NCBI RefSeq assembly: GCF_900635445.1
Contig: NZ_LR134117.1
Location: forward strand, 930,001-994,000
Source: Serratia odorifera
Lineage (GTDB): Bacteria; Pseudomonadota; Gammaproteobacteria; Enterobacterales; Enterobacteriaceae
DNA: 64,000 nt
Direction: 5' to 3'
The position numbers and the translations under genes were made by a program. The notes under the pieces are model-generated. The model was not told where the DNA came from and ran no database searches. It saw only the letters and a program-made list of their open reading frames with translations. Shown here piece after piece: positions 9,563-19,340 of this stretch (the first letter of the stretch is position 1; every line of letters starts with the position of its first letter).

Positions 9563-10949
9563 ATGGAATTATATATTCCAATTATCGGGCTGGCGGTGGC
9601 GGTGTTCGTGCTGGTGTTTCTGGTGCTGCGCACCCGGGTGCACGCGCTGATCGCCATGCTGATTGCCGCCTCAATCGCCGGGCTGTCCGGCGGCCTCAGC
9701 GCGGTGCAAACCATTGATACCATCACCAAGGGCTTTGGCTCGACGCTCGGCAGTATCGGTATCGTTATCGGTCTGGGGGTAATGATGGGCCGGGTGCTGG
9801 AAGTCTCCGGCGCGGCGGAGCAGATCGCCTACAGCTTTATCAAATGGCTGGGCAAAAAGCGCGAAGAGTGGGCGCTGGCGATTACCGGCTATATCGTCAG
9901 TATCCCGATCTTCGTTGATTCGGCATTCGTGATCCTCTATCCGCTGGTGAAGGCGTTGGCCAAAAAGGGGCAGCGCAATCTGCTGACGCTCGGCGTGGCG
10001 TTAGCCGGCGGGCTGATCCTCACTCACCATGCGGTGCCGCCGACGCCGGGGCCGCTGGGGGTAGCGGGCATCTTCGGCGTGGATATCGGTGCGATGATGC
10101 TGGCAGGGCTGATTCTGGCCATTCCGTGCGTGATTGGCATCGTGCTCTATGCGCGCTGGCTGGGCAGCAAATACCCGGAATTTGCGCTGCAGCCGGACGA
10201 TGAGCCGCCGGCTGGATCTGCACGCCGCCCATCAGGACTATCTGGCAACCAAGGCCGCCAAGCCGCTGCCGAGCCTGCTGCTGTCGCTGCTGCCGATCGT
10301 CACGCCCATTGCGCTGATCTTCATCAACGCGGTGAATAGCATGCTGGCGAAGACCGCCAGCTTCAGCGGGCTGGACGGCAGCCTGTGGGGGCAGGTTTTC
10401 GCCTTCCTCGGTTCGCCGGTGATTGCGCTGGCGATCAGCGTGTTGCTGGCGGTCGCCACCTTGATGCCAAAGGTCGACAAGCAGCAAACGCTGGAACGGC
10501 TGGAAGAAGGATTGCAATCGGCGGGGATCATTCTGCTGGTGACCGGCGCCGGTGGCGCGCTGGGGGCGGTACTGCGCGAAAGCGGCACCGGCAATCTGCT
10601 GGCACAGCACGTCGCCAGCCTGCCGCTGTCGCCGATCCTGATCCCGTTTGTTATCGCCACGCTGGTGCGCCTGATTCAGGGTTCCGGCACCGTGGCGATG
10701 ATCACCGCCGCCTCGATTTCGGCGCCGATCGTCAGCCAACTGCCGGGCATCAACATGTTGGCGGCGGCGCAGGCGGCTACGCTCGGGGCGCTGTTCTTTA
10801 GCTATTTCAACGACAGTATGTTCTGGGTGGTGAACCGTATGATGGGCATCAAGGAGGTCAAACAGCAGATCATGGTGTGGTCGGTGCCGACCACCATCGC
10901 CTGGGCCATCAGCCTGGTCGGGGTGCTGGTGCTGGATTGGCTGATGTAA
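9563..10949 (+). CDS. GntP-family sugar-acid permease (YgbN-like)
   Basis: An inner-membrane proton symporter of the gluconate permease family, with about 12 hydrophobic segments. GntP features include the N-terminal MELYIPIIGLAVAVFVLV, SIPIFVDSAFVILYPLV, LTHHAVPPTPGPLG, VRLIQGSGTVAMITAAS and the C-terminal FFSYFNDSMFWVVNR. The ATG at 9563 gives the standard N-terminus 3 bases after denD; longer upstream starts run through denD. One indel near 10205 splits the frame (QPDDE then RRLDLHAAHQDYLATKAAK). Corrected length is about 462 residues. Likely imports the acid used by the preceding dehydrogenase, possibly D-erythronate. Confidence 0.87.
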
Positions 10950-10975
10950 CGGCGCCAGGCGCCGCAGGCAGGGAT

Positions 10976-11001
10976 CCGGCCCCTCGATGTCGCGGGGCCG
11001 G
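10976..11001. terminator. Hairpin between converging permease and lptG genes
   Basis: A perfect 8-bp stem CCGGCCCC / GGGGCCGG with a 10-base loop sits between the permease stop (10949) and the lptG stop (11011). There is no T run, so termination is likely but not certain. Confidence 0.6.
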
Positions 11002-11010
11002 CACAGCGGA

Positions 11011-12083
11011 TTATCTGCGCTTGAGCAGCAGATACACGCTGATCAGCAGGAACAGCAGGCTTGGCAACAGCGCACCGAGCACCGGCGGCATATTGTACAC
11101 CAGGCTTAGCGGGCCAAAGATCTGGTCCATCACGTAGAACAGGAAGCCGAAGCTGATGCCGGTGACCACCCGCATCCCCATCGGCACGCTGCGCAGCGGC
11201 CCGAAGATGAACGACAGCGCCATCAGCATCATCACCGCCACCGACAGCGGCGAGAAGATTTTGCTCCACATGTTCAGCTGGTAGCGGCTGGCTTCCTGGC
11301 CGCTCTGCTTGAGGTACTTCACGTAGTTATGCAGACCGCTGATCGACAGCGAATCCGGGTCCAGCGCCACCACGCCGAGCTTGTCCGGCGTCAGGTTGGT
11401 TTTCCATACCCCGGTCAGCGTCTGGGTACCAGTCACCTGTTTTTCGTTGGTCAGATCCGAGGTGTCTACCTGCGACAGCTGCCAGGCGCCGTCTTCAAAG
11501 GTGGCGGTGGCGGCATAGCGCACCGTTTCCAGCCGACGACGATCGTTGAAGTGGTAGATATTGACGCCGGACAGTTCGTTCTCGCCTGCGACCCGTTCGA
11601 TGTAGATAAAGTCGTTGCCGTCCTTCGCCCACAGGCCGTTTTTGGTCGGACAGCAGCGAACCGCCGTACATTTGCTGGCGCACGGTAGTTACGCGCCATC
11701 TGCTCGCCCTGCGGCGCGACCCATTCGCCGATCGCCATGGTCAGCAGCACCAGCGGAATGGCGGTTTTCATCACCGAGCCGGCGATTTGCAGGCGGGTAA
11801 AGCCGGAAGCCTGCATTACCACCAGTTCGCTGCGCGTCGCCAACTGGCCCAGCCCGAGCAGTGCACCCAGCAGCGCCGCCATCGGGAAGAAGATCTCCAC
11901 GTCCTTTGGCACGCTAAGCAGGGTATACATGCCGGCGCCCAAGGCGGAATATTCGCCCTGGCCGACTTTGCGCAGCTGATCGACAAACTTGATGATGCCG
12001 GACAGCGACACCAGCATGAACAGCGTCATGATGATGGTGTTGAAGATGGTTTTACCGATATAACGGTCTAATACGCCAAACAT
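11011..12083 (-). CDS. lptG: LPS export ABC transporter permease LptG
   Basis: With LptF and the LptB2 ATPase, LptG extracts lipopolysaccharide from the inner membrane and passes it to LptC. The N-terminal VLDRYIGKTIF, SGIIKFVDQLRK and SELVVMQASGFTR, and the C-terminal YQLNMWSKIF and FIFGPLRSVPMG, match E. coli LptG. The ATG at 12083 overlaps the lptF stop by one base. Two extra bases, a C near 11682 (after NYRA) and an A near 11643 (after SLLSD), break the frame, while the parts between read QQMYGGSLLS and GLWAKDGNDFIYIERV. As lptG is essential, these are almost surely sequence errors. Corrected length is about 356 residues. Confidence 0.95.
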
Positions 12084-13177
12084 CAGGCTGCTCCTCTCAG
12101 GCGTGCGCGCAGCTTGCGCATCGGCACGGTATCCCACAGGTTCAATGCCAGCGCGATGGCAAAGTACACCGCGTTCACCAGCCAGATCCACAGCATCGGA
12201 TCCAGCTTGCCCTTGCCGGCGTTAGAGCGCAGCGAGGTCTGCAGCAGGAAGAAAATCAGGTACAGCAGGATCGCTGGCAGCATGCTAAGCACCCGTCCCT
12301 GACGCGGATTGACCACGCTCAGCGGCACCACCAGCAGCGCCATCAGCACCACCGACACCACCAGCGTCAGGCGCCAGTGAAACTCGGCGCGCGCTTCCTG
12401 ATCGTCGGACTGCCACAGGGTGAGCATCGACATCTGTTCGGCCTGAGTGTTGTCCATCGCCACCGCACGGTGGCCGACCACCGCCTTGTAATCGCTAAAG
12501 TCGGTAATGCGGAAGTCGCGCAGCAGCGCAGTGCCCTCAAAGCGGGTGCCCTTGTCGAGCGTCACCACCTGCGAGCCGTCTTTCATCTGGTTGATCTGGC
12601 CATGTTCCGCCACCACCACCGACGGGCGCTGGTTGCCGTTCGGCCGCAGCTGCGCCAGGAACACGTTGTTGAAGGTGTTGCCTTTCACGTTGCCGACGAA
12701 CAGCACCGCGTTACCGTCCTGCGACGGCTGGAACTGCCCTTCCGCCAGCCCGGCAATGCTCGGGTTGGCCTTGGCTTCGGCGATCACTTCATCCTGATGG
12801 CTGGAGGCCCACGGCCCAATCCAGAAGACGTTGGCGGCGGCAACCAGCGAGGTGAGCAGCGCCAGCACCATGGCGGCAATAATCAGCGTGCGCTTGCCCA
12901 GACCGCAGGCGTGCATCACCGTGATTTCGCTTTCGGTATACAAACGCCCAAGCGTCATCAACAAGCCGAGAAACAGGCTTAATGGGAGGATTAGCTGCGC
13001 CATCTTCGGCACACCTAATGCGAGCAGAGATAAAACCAAATTTGTCGGGACATCGCCGTCCACCGCGTCCCCTAACACCCTGACCAGGTTCTGACAAAAG
13101 AAGATCAGGAGCAGGATGAACAGGATCGCGATTTGGCTCTTGAGCGTTTCCCGTACCAGATATCTAATGATGATCAC
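12083..13177 (-). CDS. lptF: LPS export ABC transporter permease LptF
   Basis: Partner permease of LptG in the LptB2FG complex, with six membrane helices flanking a periplasmic beta-jellyroll domain. Intact. I place the start at the GTG of 13177 (VIIIRYLVRETLKSQ), matching the E. coli N-terminus and giving 364 residues; the ATG at 13264 would add 29 non-conserved residues. Conserved blocks are LSLFLGLLMTLGRLYTESE, GTRFEGTALLRDFR and VVPLSVVNPRQGRVLSML. It is transcribed divergently from pepA across about 280 bases and overlaps lptG by one base. Confidence 0.95.
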   Translation of the reverse strand: MIIIRYLVRETLKSQIAILFILLLIFFCQNLVRVLGDAVDGDVPTNLVLSLLALGVPKMAQLILPLSLFLGLLMTLGRLYTESEITVMHACGLGKRTLIIAAMVLALLTSLVAAANVFWIGPWASSHQDEVIAEAKANPSIAGLAEGQFQPSQDGNAVLFVGNVKGNTFNNVFLAQLRPNGNQRPSVVVAEHGQINQMKDGSQVVTLDKGTRFEGTALLRDFRITDFSDYKAVVGHRAVAMDNTQAEQMSMLTLWQSDDQEARAEFHWRLTLVVSVVLMALLVVPLSVVNPRQGRVLSMLPAILLYLIFFLLQTSLRSNAGKGKLDPMLWIWLVNAVYFAIALALNLWDTVPMRKLRARLRGAA

Positions 13178-13459
13178 GCTTATTACGCCTGTGAAAACTT
13201 GTCTTTTTGCAGGAAAATCGATAGTTTCTTCGCTAATCCGCCATTTATTCTCATCATATGGCAACCTTCACAGCTAAAATAGTATTAGAACATCAAGCCG
13301 TTTGGGTGCCCTATAGGAACAAACCTATAGTCGCCAAAACAGAACAATTTACGCCGTAAAGGTTAACATACTTTAGTTAACTCATTGGCGGGAGATCGTT
13401 ACGGAGTGGGTCATTCTAGCCGTAGCGTCCGCCTTTGTCTTTAAGATTCAGGAGAGTGC

Positions 13460-14971
13460 ATGGAGTTCAGTGTAAAAAGCGGTAGCCCGGAAAAACAGCG
13501 CAGTGCCTGTATTGTAGTCGGCGTTTTCGAACCGCGCCGCCTGTCCCCTATCGCAGAACAACTCGACAAAATCAGTGATGGTTATATCAGCGCTCTGTTA
13601 CGCCGTGGCGAACTTGAGGGCAAGGTCGGTCAGACCCTGCTGCTGCACCACGTGCCAAACATTCTCTCCGAGCGCATCCTGTTGATCGGTTGTGGCAAAG
13701 AGCGCGAGCTCGATGAACGCCAATACAAACAGGTGATTCAGAAAACCATCAATACCCTCAACGATACCGGCTCGATGGAAGCGGTGTGTTTCCTCACCGA
13801 GCTGCACGTAAAAGGCCGCAACACCTACTGGAAGGTGCGTCAGGCGGTGGAAACCGCCAAAGAAACGCTCTACACCTTCGATCAGCTGAAAAGCAACAAA
13901 GTGGAGCCACGTCGTCCACTGCGCAAAATGGTGTTCAACGTACCGACCCGTCGCGAACTGACCAGCGGCGAACGCGCCATCCAGCACGGCCTGGCGATCG
14001 CTTCCGGCATCAAGGCGGCGAAGGATCTCGGCAATATGCCGCCGAATATCTGTAACGCCGGCTATCTGGCGTCGCAGGCGCGGCAGTTGGCCGACGCCTT
14101 CAGCACCAACGTCACCACCCGGGTGATTGGCGAACAGCAGATGAAAGAGCTGGGCATGAACGCCTATCTGGCGGTCGGTGCCGGTTCGCAGAACGAATCA
14201 TTGATGTCGGTAATGGAATATAAGGGCAACCCGAACCCGGACGCTAAGCCTATCGTGCTGGTGGGCAAGGGTCTGACCTTCGATTCCGGCGGCATTTCGA
14301 TCAAACCGGCCGACGGCATGGACGAAATGAAGTACGACATGTGCGGCGCGGCCACGGTCTACGGCGTGATGCGCGTGGTGGCGGAACTCAACCTGCCGCT
14401 GAACGTGATCGGCGTACTGGCCGGCTGTGAAAACATGCCGGGCGGGCGCGCCTACCGTCCGGGCGACGTGCTGACCACCATGTCCGGCCAGACGGTGGAA
14501 GTGCTGAACACCGACGCCGAAGGCCGTCTGGTGCTGTGCGACACCCTGACCTACGTCGAGCGCTTCGAGCCGGAGCTGGTGATTGACATCGCCACCCTGA
14601 CCGGTGCCTGCGTGATTGCGCTGGGCCACCACATCACCGGGCTGATGTCGAACCACAACCCGCTGGCGCATGAGCTGATCGGCGCGTCCGAACAGGCCGG
14701 CGATCGCGCGTGGCGTCTGCCGATGGCCGACGAATACTACGAGCAACTGGACTCCAACTTTGCCGATATGGCGAACATTGGCGGCCGTCCGGGCGGAGCA
14801 ATTACCGCAGCCTGCTTCCTGTCGCGCTTTACCCGCAAGTACAGCTGGGCGCATCTGGACATCGCCGGCACCGCCTGGCGCTCCGGCAAGGCCAAGGGGG
14901 CGACCGGCCGTCCGGTCGCGCTGCTGTCGCAGTTCCTGCTCAACCGTGCGGGGCTGAACGGCGACGATTAA
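13460..14971 (+). CDS. pepA: Leucyl aminopeptidase PepA
   Basis: A hexameric dimetal M17 aminopeptidase that also binds DNA in Xer recombination and carAB control in E. coli. Its 503 residues match the E. coli length exactly. The active-site block GKGLTFDSGGISIKPADGM (about 270-290) and the metal-binding NTDAEGRLVLCD (about 352-363) are intact. A good ribosome site (AGGAG) precedes the ATG. Divergent from lptF; a terminator lies at 15075-15108. Confidence 0.97.
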   Translation: MEFSVKSGSPEKQRSACIVVGVFEPRRLSPIAEQLDKISDGYISALLRRGELEGKVGQTLLLHHVPNILSERILLIGCGKERELDERQYKQVIQKTINTLNDTGSMEAVCFLTELHVKGRNTYWKVRQAVETAKETLYTFDQLKSNKVEPRRPLRKMVFNVPTRRELTSGERAIQHGLAIASGIKAAKDLGNMPPNICNAGYLASQARQLADAFSTNVTTRVIGEQQMKELGMNAYLAVGAGSQNESLMSVMEYKGNPNPDAKPIVLVGKGLTFDSGGISIKPADGMDEMKYDMCGAATVYGVMRVVAELNLPLNVIGVLAGCENMPGGRAYRPGDVLTTMSGQTVEVLNTDAEGRLVLCDTLTYVERFEPELVIDIATLTGACVIALGHHITGLMSNHNPLAHELIGASEQAGDRAWRLPMADEYYEQLDSNFADMANIGGRPGGAITAACFLSRFTRKYSWAHLDIAGTAWRSGKAKGATGRPVALLSQFLLNRAGLNGDD

Positions 14972-14982
14972 ATGCCCGACAC

Positions 14983-15013
14983 CTTTCAAGCCGCGCCGTT
15001 GGCTGCAACTTGA
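14983..15013 (-). repeat. Degenerate fragment of the 125-bp treR-treB repeat
   Basis: On the minus strand this reads GCAGCCAACGGCGCGGCTTG, resembling the end of the 125-bp unit found at 31021-31372 (TAGCCAACGCCGATGCGGCTT). It lies between the pepA stop and its terminator. Similarity is partial. Confidence 0.4.
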
Positions 15014-15074
15014 AACCTATGGGTATATAATCCTCTCAGCAGCGAAGGAGCAGGGCTACCTGCTCCATCCCAAA

Positions 15075-15108
15075 AGGGCGCAACCACTACGTTGTGCCCT
15101 GTTTTTTT
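15075..15108 (+). terminator. pepA terminator / upstream of holC
   Basis: A 10-bp stem AGGGCGCAAC / GTTGTGCCCT with a 6-base loop, followed by GTTTTTTT. It lies 20 bases before the holC start, so it may also limit read-through into holC-valS. Confidence 0.9.
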
Positions 15109-15127
15109 ATCGGCAGCGGTGAATCAG

Positions 15128-15580
15128 ATGATCAAGCAGGCAACGTTTTACCTCCTCGAAACCGACCAGCCCGTCGGCGCGCTCAGTGCGCATGAAGCCG
15201 TGGCCTGCGACGTGGCCGCCAACGGCTTTCGTGCCGGAAAGCGCGTGCTGATTGCCTGCGAAAACCAGGAACAGGCGCAGCGGCTGGACGAAGCGCTGTG
15301 GCAGCGCGATCCGCATCAGTTCGTGCCACACAACCTGGCGGGTGAAGGGCCGCATTACGGCGCGCCGGTCGAGCTGTGCTGGCCGGCAAAACGCGGTAAT
15401 GCGCCACGCGATCTGCTGATCGCCCTGCTGCCGCAGTTTGCAGATTTTGCTACTGCTTTCCATGAAGTGGTAGACTTTGTGCCTTACGAAGAAACCTTGA
15501 AACAGTTGGCGCGCGACCGATACAAAGCCTATCGCAGCGTCGGCTTCCACTTGACCACGGCAACGCCGCCAACTCACTGA
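15128..15580 (+). CDS. holC: DNA polymerase III chi subunit HolC
   Basis: HolC links the clamp loader to single-strand binding protein through the psi subunit. Its 150 residues begin MIKQATFYLLE, which fits E. coli HolC; the ATG further upstream (15092) lies inside the terminator and is rejected. Conserved stretches are GKRVLIACE, FVPHNLAGEGP, APVELCWP and FHEVVDFVPYEETLKQLARDR. It is 13 bases upstream of valS, as in E. coli. Confidence 0.95.
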   Translation: MIKQATFYLLETDQPVGALSAHEAVACDVAANGFRAGKRVLIACENQEQAQRLDEALWQRDPHQFVPHNLAGEGPHYGAPVELCWPAKRGNAPRDLLIALLPQFADFATAFHEVVDFVPYEETLKQLARDRYKAYRSVGFHLTTATPPTH

Positions 15581-15593
15581 ATTACGAAATAAA

Positions 15594-18471
15594 ATGGAAA
15601 AGACAAACAGTCAGCTCGATACCGCATACGATCCTTCCCAAATCGAACAGAAGCTGTACGACCATTGGGAGAGTCAGGGTTACTTCAAGCCGAATGGCGA
15701 TACCAGCCAGGAAAGCTTCTGCATCATGATCCCGCCGCCGAACGTCACCGGCAGCCTGCACATGGGTCACGCCTTCCAGCAGACCATCATGGACACCATG
15801 ATCCGCTACCAGCGCATGCAGGGTAAAAACACCCTGTGGCAGGCAGGTACCGACCACGCCGGCATCGCCACCCAGATGGTGGTGGAGCGCAAAATAGCGG
15901 CGGAAGAAGGCAAAACCCGCCATGACTACGGCCGCGACGCGTTCATCGACAAAATCTGGCAGTGGAAGGCCGAATCCGGTGGCACCATCACCCGCCAGAT
16001 GCGTCGCCTCGGCAACTCCGTGGACTGGGAGCGCGAGCGTTTCACCATGGACGACGGCCTATCCAACGCGGTGAAAGAAGTGTTTGTCCGCCTGTACAAA
16101 GAAGATCTGATCTACCGCGGCAAGCGCCTGGTGAACTGGGATCCGAAACTGCGCACCGCCATCTCCGATCTGGAAGTGGAAAACCGCGAGTCCAAAGGGT
16201 CGATGTGGCATCTGCGTTATCCGCTGGCCGACGGCGCTAAAACCGCCGAAGGCAAAGATTACCTGATCGTCGCCACTACCCGCCCGGAAACCGTACTGGG
16301 CGACACCGGCGTGGCGGTCAACCCGGAAGATCCACGTTACAAGGATCTGATCGGCAAGGAAATCATTCTGCCACTGGTCGGCCGCCGCATCCGCATCGTC
16401 GGTGACGAGCACGCCGACATGGAAAAAGGCACCGGCTGCGTGAAGATCACCCCGGCGCACGATTTCAACGACTACGAAGTGGGCAAACGTCACGGCCTGC
16501 CGATGATCAACATTCTGACCTTCGACGGCGATATCCGCCAGGAAGCAGAAGTGTTCAACACCCTCGGCGAAGCCTGCAGCGACTATTGCAACGAGATCCC
16601 GGCGCAGTTCCGTGGCCTGGAGCGTTTTGCCGCGCGCAAGGCGGTGGTTGCCGCCTTTGACGAGCTCGGCCTGCTGGACGAGATCAAACCGCACGACCTG
16701 ACGGTGCCTTACGGTGACCGCGGCGGCGTGGTGATCGAACCGATGCTCACCGACCAATGGTACGTGCGCACCGCACCGCTGGCCAAAGTGGCGGTAGAAG
16801 CGGTTGAGCAAGGTGATATCCAGTTCGTGCCAAAGCAGTACGAAAACATGTACTTCAGCTGGATGCGCGACATTCAGGACTGGTGTATTTCTCGTCAGCT
16901 GTGGTGGGGTCACCGTATTCCGGCCTGGTATGACGCCAACGGCAAGGTCTACGTCGGCCGTACCGAAGACGAAGTACGTCGCGACAACAACCTGGGCGCC
17001 GAGGTGGCGTTGAACCAGGACGAAGACGTGCTGGACACCTGGTTTCTCCTCCGGTCTGTGGACCTTCTCCACCCTGGGTTGGCCAGAGCAGACCGACGCG
17101 CTGAAAACCTTCCACCCAACCAGCGTGATGGTCAGCGGCTTCGACATCATCTTCTTCTGGATTGCCCGCATGATCATGCTGACCATGCACTTTATCAAGG
17201 ATGAAGACGGCAAACCGCAGGTGCCATTCCACACCGTGTACATGACCGGCCTGATCCGCGACGACGAAGGGCAGAAAATGTCCAAGTCCAAAGGCAACGT
17301 GATCGACCCGCTGGACATGGTGGACGGTATTTCGCTGGAAGACCTGCTGGAAAAACGCACCGGCAACATGATGCAGCCACAGCTGGCGGAAAAAATCCGC
17401 AAGCGCACCGAAAAGCAGTTCCCGAACGGCATCGAGCCGCACGGCACCGACGCCCTGCGCTTCACCCTGGCGGCGCTGGCCTCTACCGGTCGCGACATCA
17501 ACTGGGACATGAAGCGTCTGGAAGGTTACCGCAACTTCTGTAACAAACTGTGGAACGCCAGCCGTTTCGTGCTGATGAACGCCGAAGATCAGGATTGCGG
17601 CTTCAGCGGCGGCGAAAAACAGCTGTCGCTGGCGGATCGCTGGATCCTGGCGGAATTCAACCGCACGGTGAAAGCCTACCGCGAAGCGCTGGACAACTAC
17701 CGCTTTGATATCGCGGCCGGCATCCTGTACGAGTTCACCTGGAACCAGTTCTGCGACTGGTATCTGGAGCTGACCAAGCCGATCGTCAGCAACGGCAGCG
17801 AAGCAGAACGCCGCGGCACCCGCCATACGCTGATCACCGTGCTGGAAGCGCTGCTGCGTCTGGCGCATCCGATCATTCCGTTTATCACCGAAACCATCTG
17901 GCAACGGGTTAAACAGATCAAAGGCATCAGCGCCGATACCATCATGCTGCAGCCGTTCCCGGCCTACGACGCCGCGCTGGAAGACGCGCAGGCGCTGGCG
18001 GATCTGGAGTGGATCAAGCAGGCGATCACCGCGGTGCGCAACATTCGCGCCGAAATGAACATCGCGCCAAGCAAACAGCTGGAAGTGCTGCTGCGTAACG
18101 CCAACGGCGACGCTCAGCGCCGGGTGCAGGACAACCAGAGCTTCATCGAAAAACTGGCACGTCTGCAATCCATCACGCTGCTGCCGGCGGGCGAAAAAGG
18201 CCCGGTATCGGTCACCAAACTGGTGGACGGCGCCGAGCTGCTGATCCCAATGGCCGGTTTCATTGACAAGGACGCGGAAATTGCGCGCCTGACCAAGGAA
18301 ATGGCCAAGCTGGACGGCGAGATCGCCGCTATCGAAGGCAAGCTGGCCAATGAAGGTTTTGTGGCCCGCGCACCGGAAGCGGTGGTGGCTAAAGAGCGCG
18401 ATCGTCTGGCGGCCTGCAAAGAAGGCAAAGTGAAGCTGCAAGAACAGCAGGCGACCATCGCCGCGCTGTAA
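15594..18471 (+). CDS. valS: Valyl-tRNA synthetase ValS
   Basis: Class I synthetase charging tRNA-Val. The HIGH-type motif PPNVTGSLHMGH is at about residues 46-57, the editing domain has TTRPETVLGDTGVAV, and KMSKS is at about residue 561 (GQKMSKSKGN). The C-terminal coiled coil (KDAEIARLTKEMAKLDGE) is present. One extra T near 17044 breaks the frame after LDTWF; the next frame continues SSGLWTFSTLGWP. Because valS is essential this is a sequence error. Corrected length is about 958 residues (E. coli 951). Follows holC and ends before a strong terminator. Confidence 0.97.
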
Positions 18472-18504
18472 TTGCTGGCTCACACCGGCAGCGATGCCTA
18501 TCAG

Positions 18505-18533
18505 ACAGCGGGTTAACAGCCCGCTGTTTTTTT
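18505..18533 (+). terminator. valS terminator
   Basis: Stem CAGCGGG / CCCGCTG with a 7-base loop and seven T, 34 bases after the valS stop. Confidence 0.92.
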
Positions 18534-18669
18534 ATAGGCATTGCATCCCGCCGGGAATAAGTGCTATTACACATTAACAATGCAGCAAGGACGCCGTTGG
18601 GAAATCAAACCCCGACGCGTTTTTAGCTGCAATAAAAAGACGTTTTTTATTTGGCGAGTGAGTAAACAC

Positions 18670-19173
18670 ATGACAATCGCAACCCCCGTGCGCCTGCTGG
18701 TGCGCCCAATAGCGGTAGAAGACAACGCCGCTATTGCTCATGTGATCCGCGAGGTATCCGCCGAGCACGGCCTGACCGCGGATAAGGGCTATACCGTTGC
18801 CGATCCCAACCTGGACGCGCTGTATCAGCTCTACAGCCTGCCGCGCAGCGCTTACTGGGTGGTAGAAGTCGACGGCAAGATTGCCGGTGGCGGCGGTGTT
18901 GCACCGTTGCAAGGCGGCGAAGATGACGTATGCGAACTGCAGAAAATGTATTTTCTGCCGCTGTTGCGCGGTCAGGGTCTGGCCAAACGGCTGGCGCTGC
19001 AGGCGCTGGAGTTCGCCCGCCAGCAAGGGTTCCGCCGCTGTTATCTGGAAACCACCGCCAGCCTGACGCAGGCTATCGGGCTATACCAGCACCTCGGTTT
19101 TGAACACATCGATCGGCCGATGGGCAACACCGGCCACGGTGATTGCGAAGTGACGATGCTGAAAACGCTGTAA
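18670..19173 (+). CDS. yjgM: GNAT-family N-acetyltransferase YjgM
   Basis: A 167-residue GNAT acyltransferase. The acetyl-CoA loop reads LLRGQGLAKRLALQAL, preceded by VCELQKMYFLP and followed by CYLETTASLTQAIGLYQHLGF. Start at ATG 18670 (MTIATPVRLL); a longer frame from 18541 would begin inside the valS downstream region. E. coli yjgM lies in the same neighbourhood of valS. Its physiological substrate cannot be told from sequence. Confidence 0.85.
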   Translation: MTIATPVRLLVRPIAVEDNAAIAHVIREVSAEHGLTADKGYTVADPNLDALYQLYSLPRSAYWVVEVDGKIAGGGGVAPLQGGEDDVCELQKMYFLPLLRGQGLAKRLALQALEFARQQGFRRCYLETTASLTQAIGLYQHLGFEHIDRPMGNTGHGDCEVTMLKTL

Positions 19174-19191
19174 CGCGAACAGCATCGCAAC

Positions 19192-19228
19192 AATGCCAGT
19201 CCGCATGCCTGCCGACTGGCATTTTTTT
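19192..19228 (+). terminator. yjgM terminator
   Basis: A 10-bp stem AATGCCAGTC / GACTGGCATT followed by TTTTTTT, 18 bases after the yjgM stop and between converging yjgM and miaE. Confidence 0.92.
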
Positions 19229-19340
19229 GCCTGTTCGGCGAGACGGTGCATAAACTGTCGTCGCGTTTTGAAGCAGCAGAAACGCTCATTCGAGAGTTTC
19301 GCAAAATCTAACAAGGCGCCGAAAGACGCCTGTTGAGTTA

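Noticed and set aside
12083..13264. Start of lptF at the ATG of 13264.
   Set aside because: It adds 29 residues not found in LptF; the GTG at 13177 gives the conserved VIIIRYLVRETLK N-terminus.
16059..18483. Long antisense frames (483 and 542 residues) over valS.
   Set aside because: They overlap the well-conserved valS on the opposite strand and show no recognisable motif.
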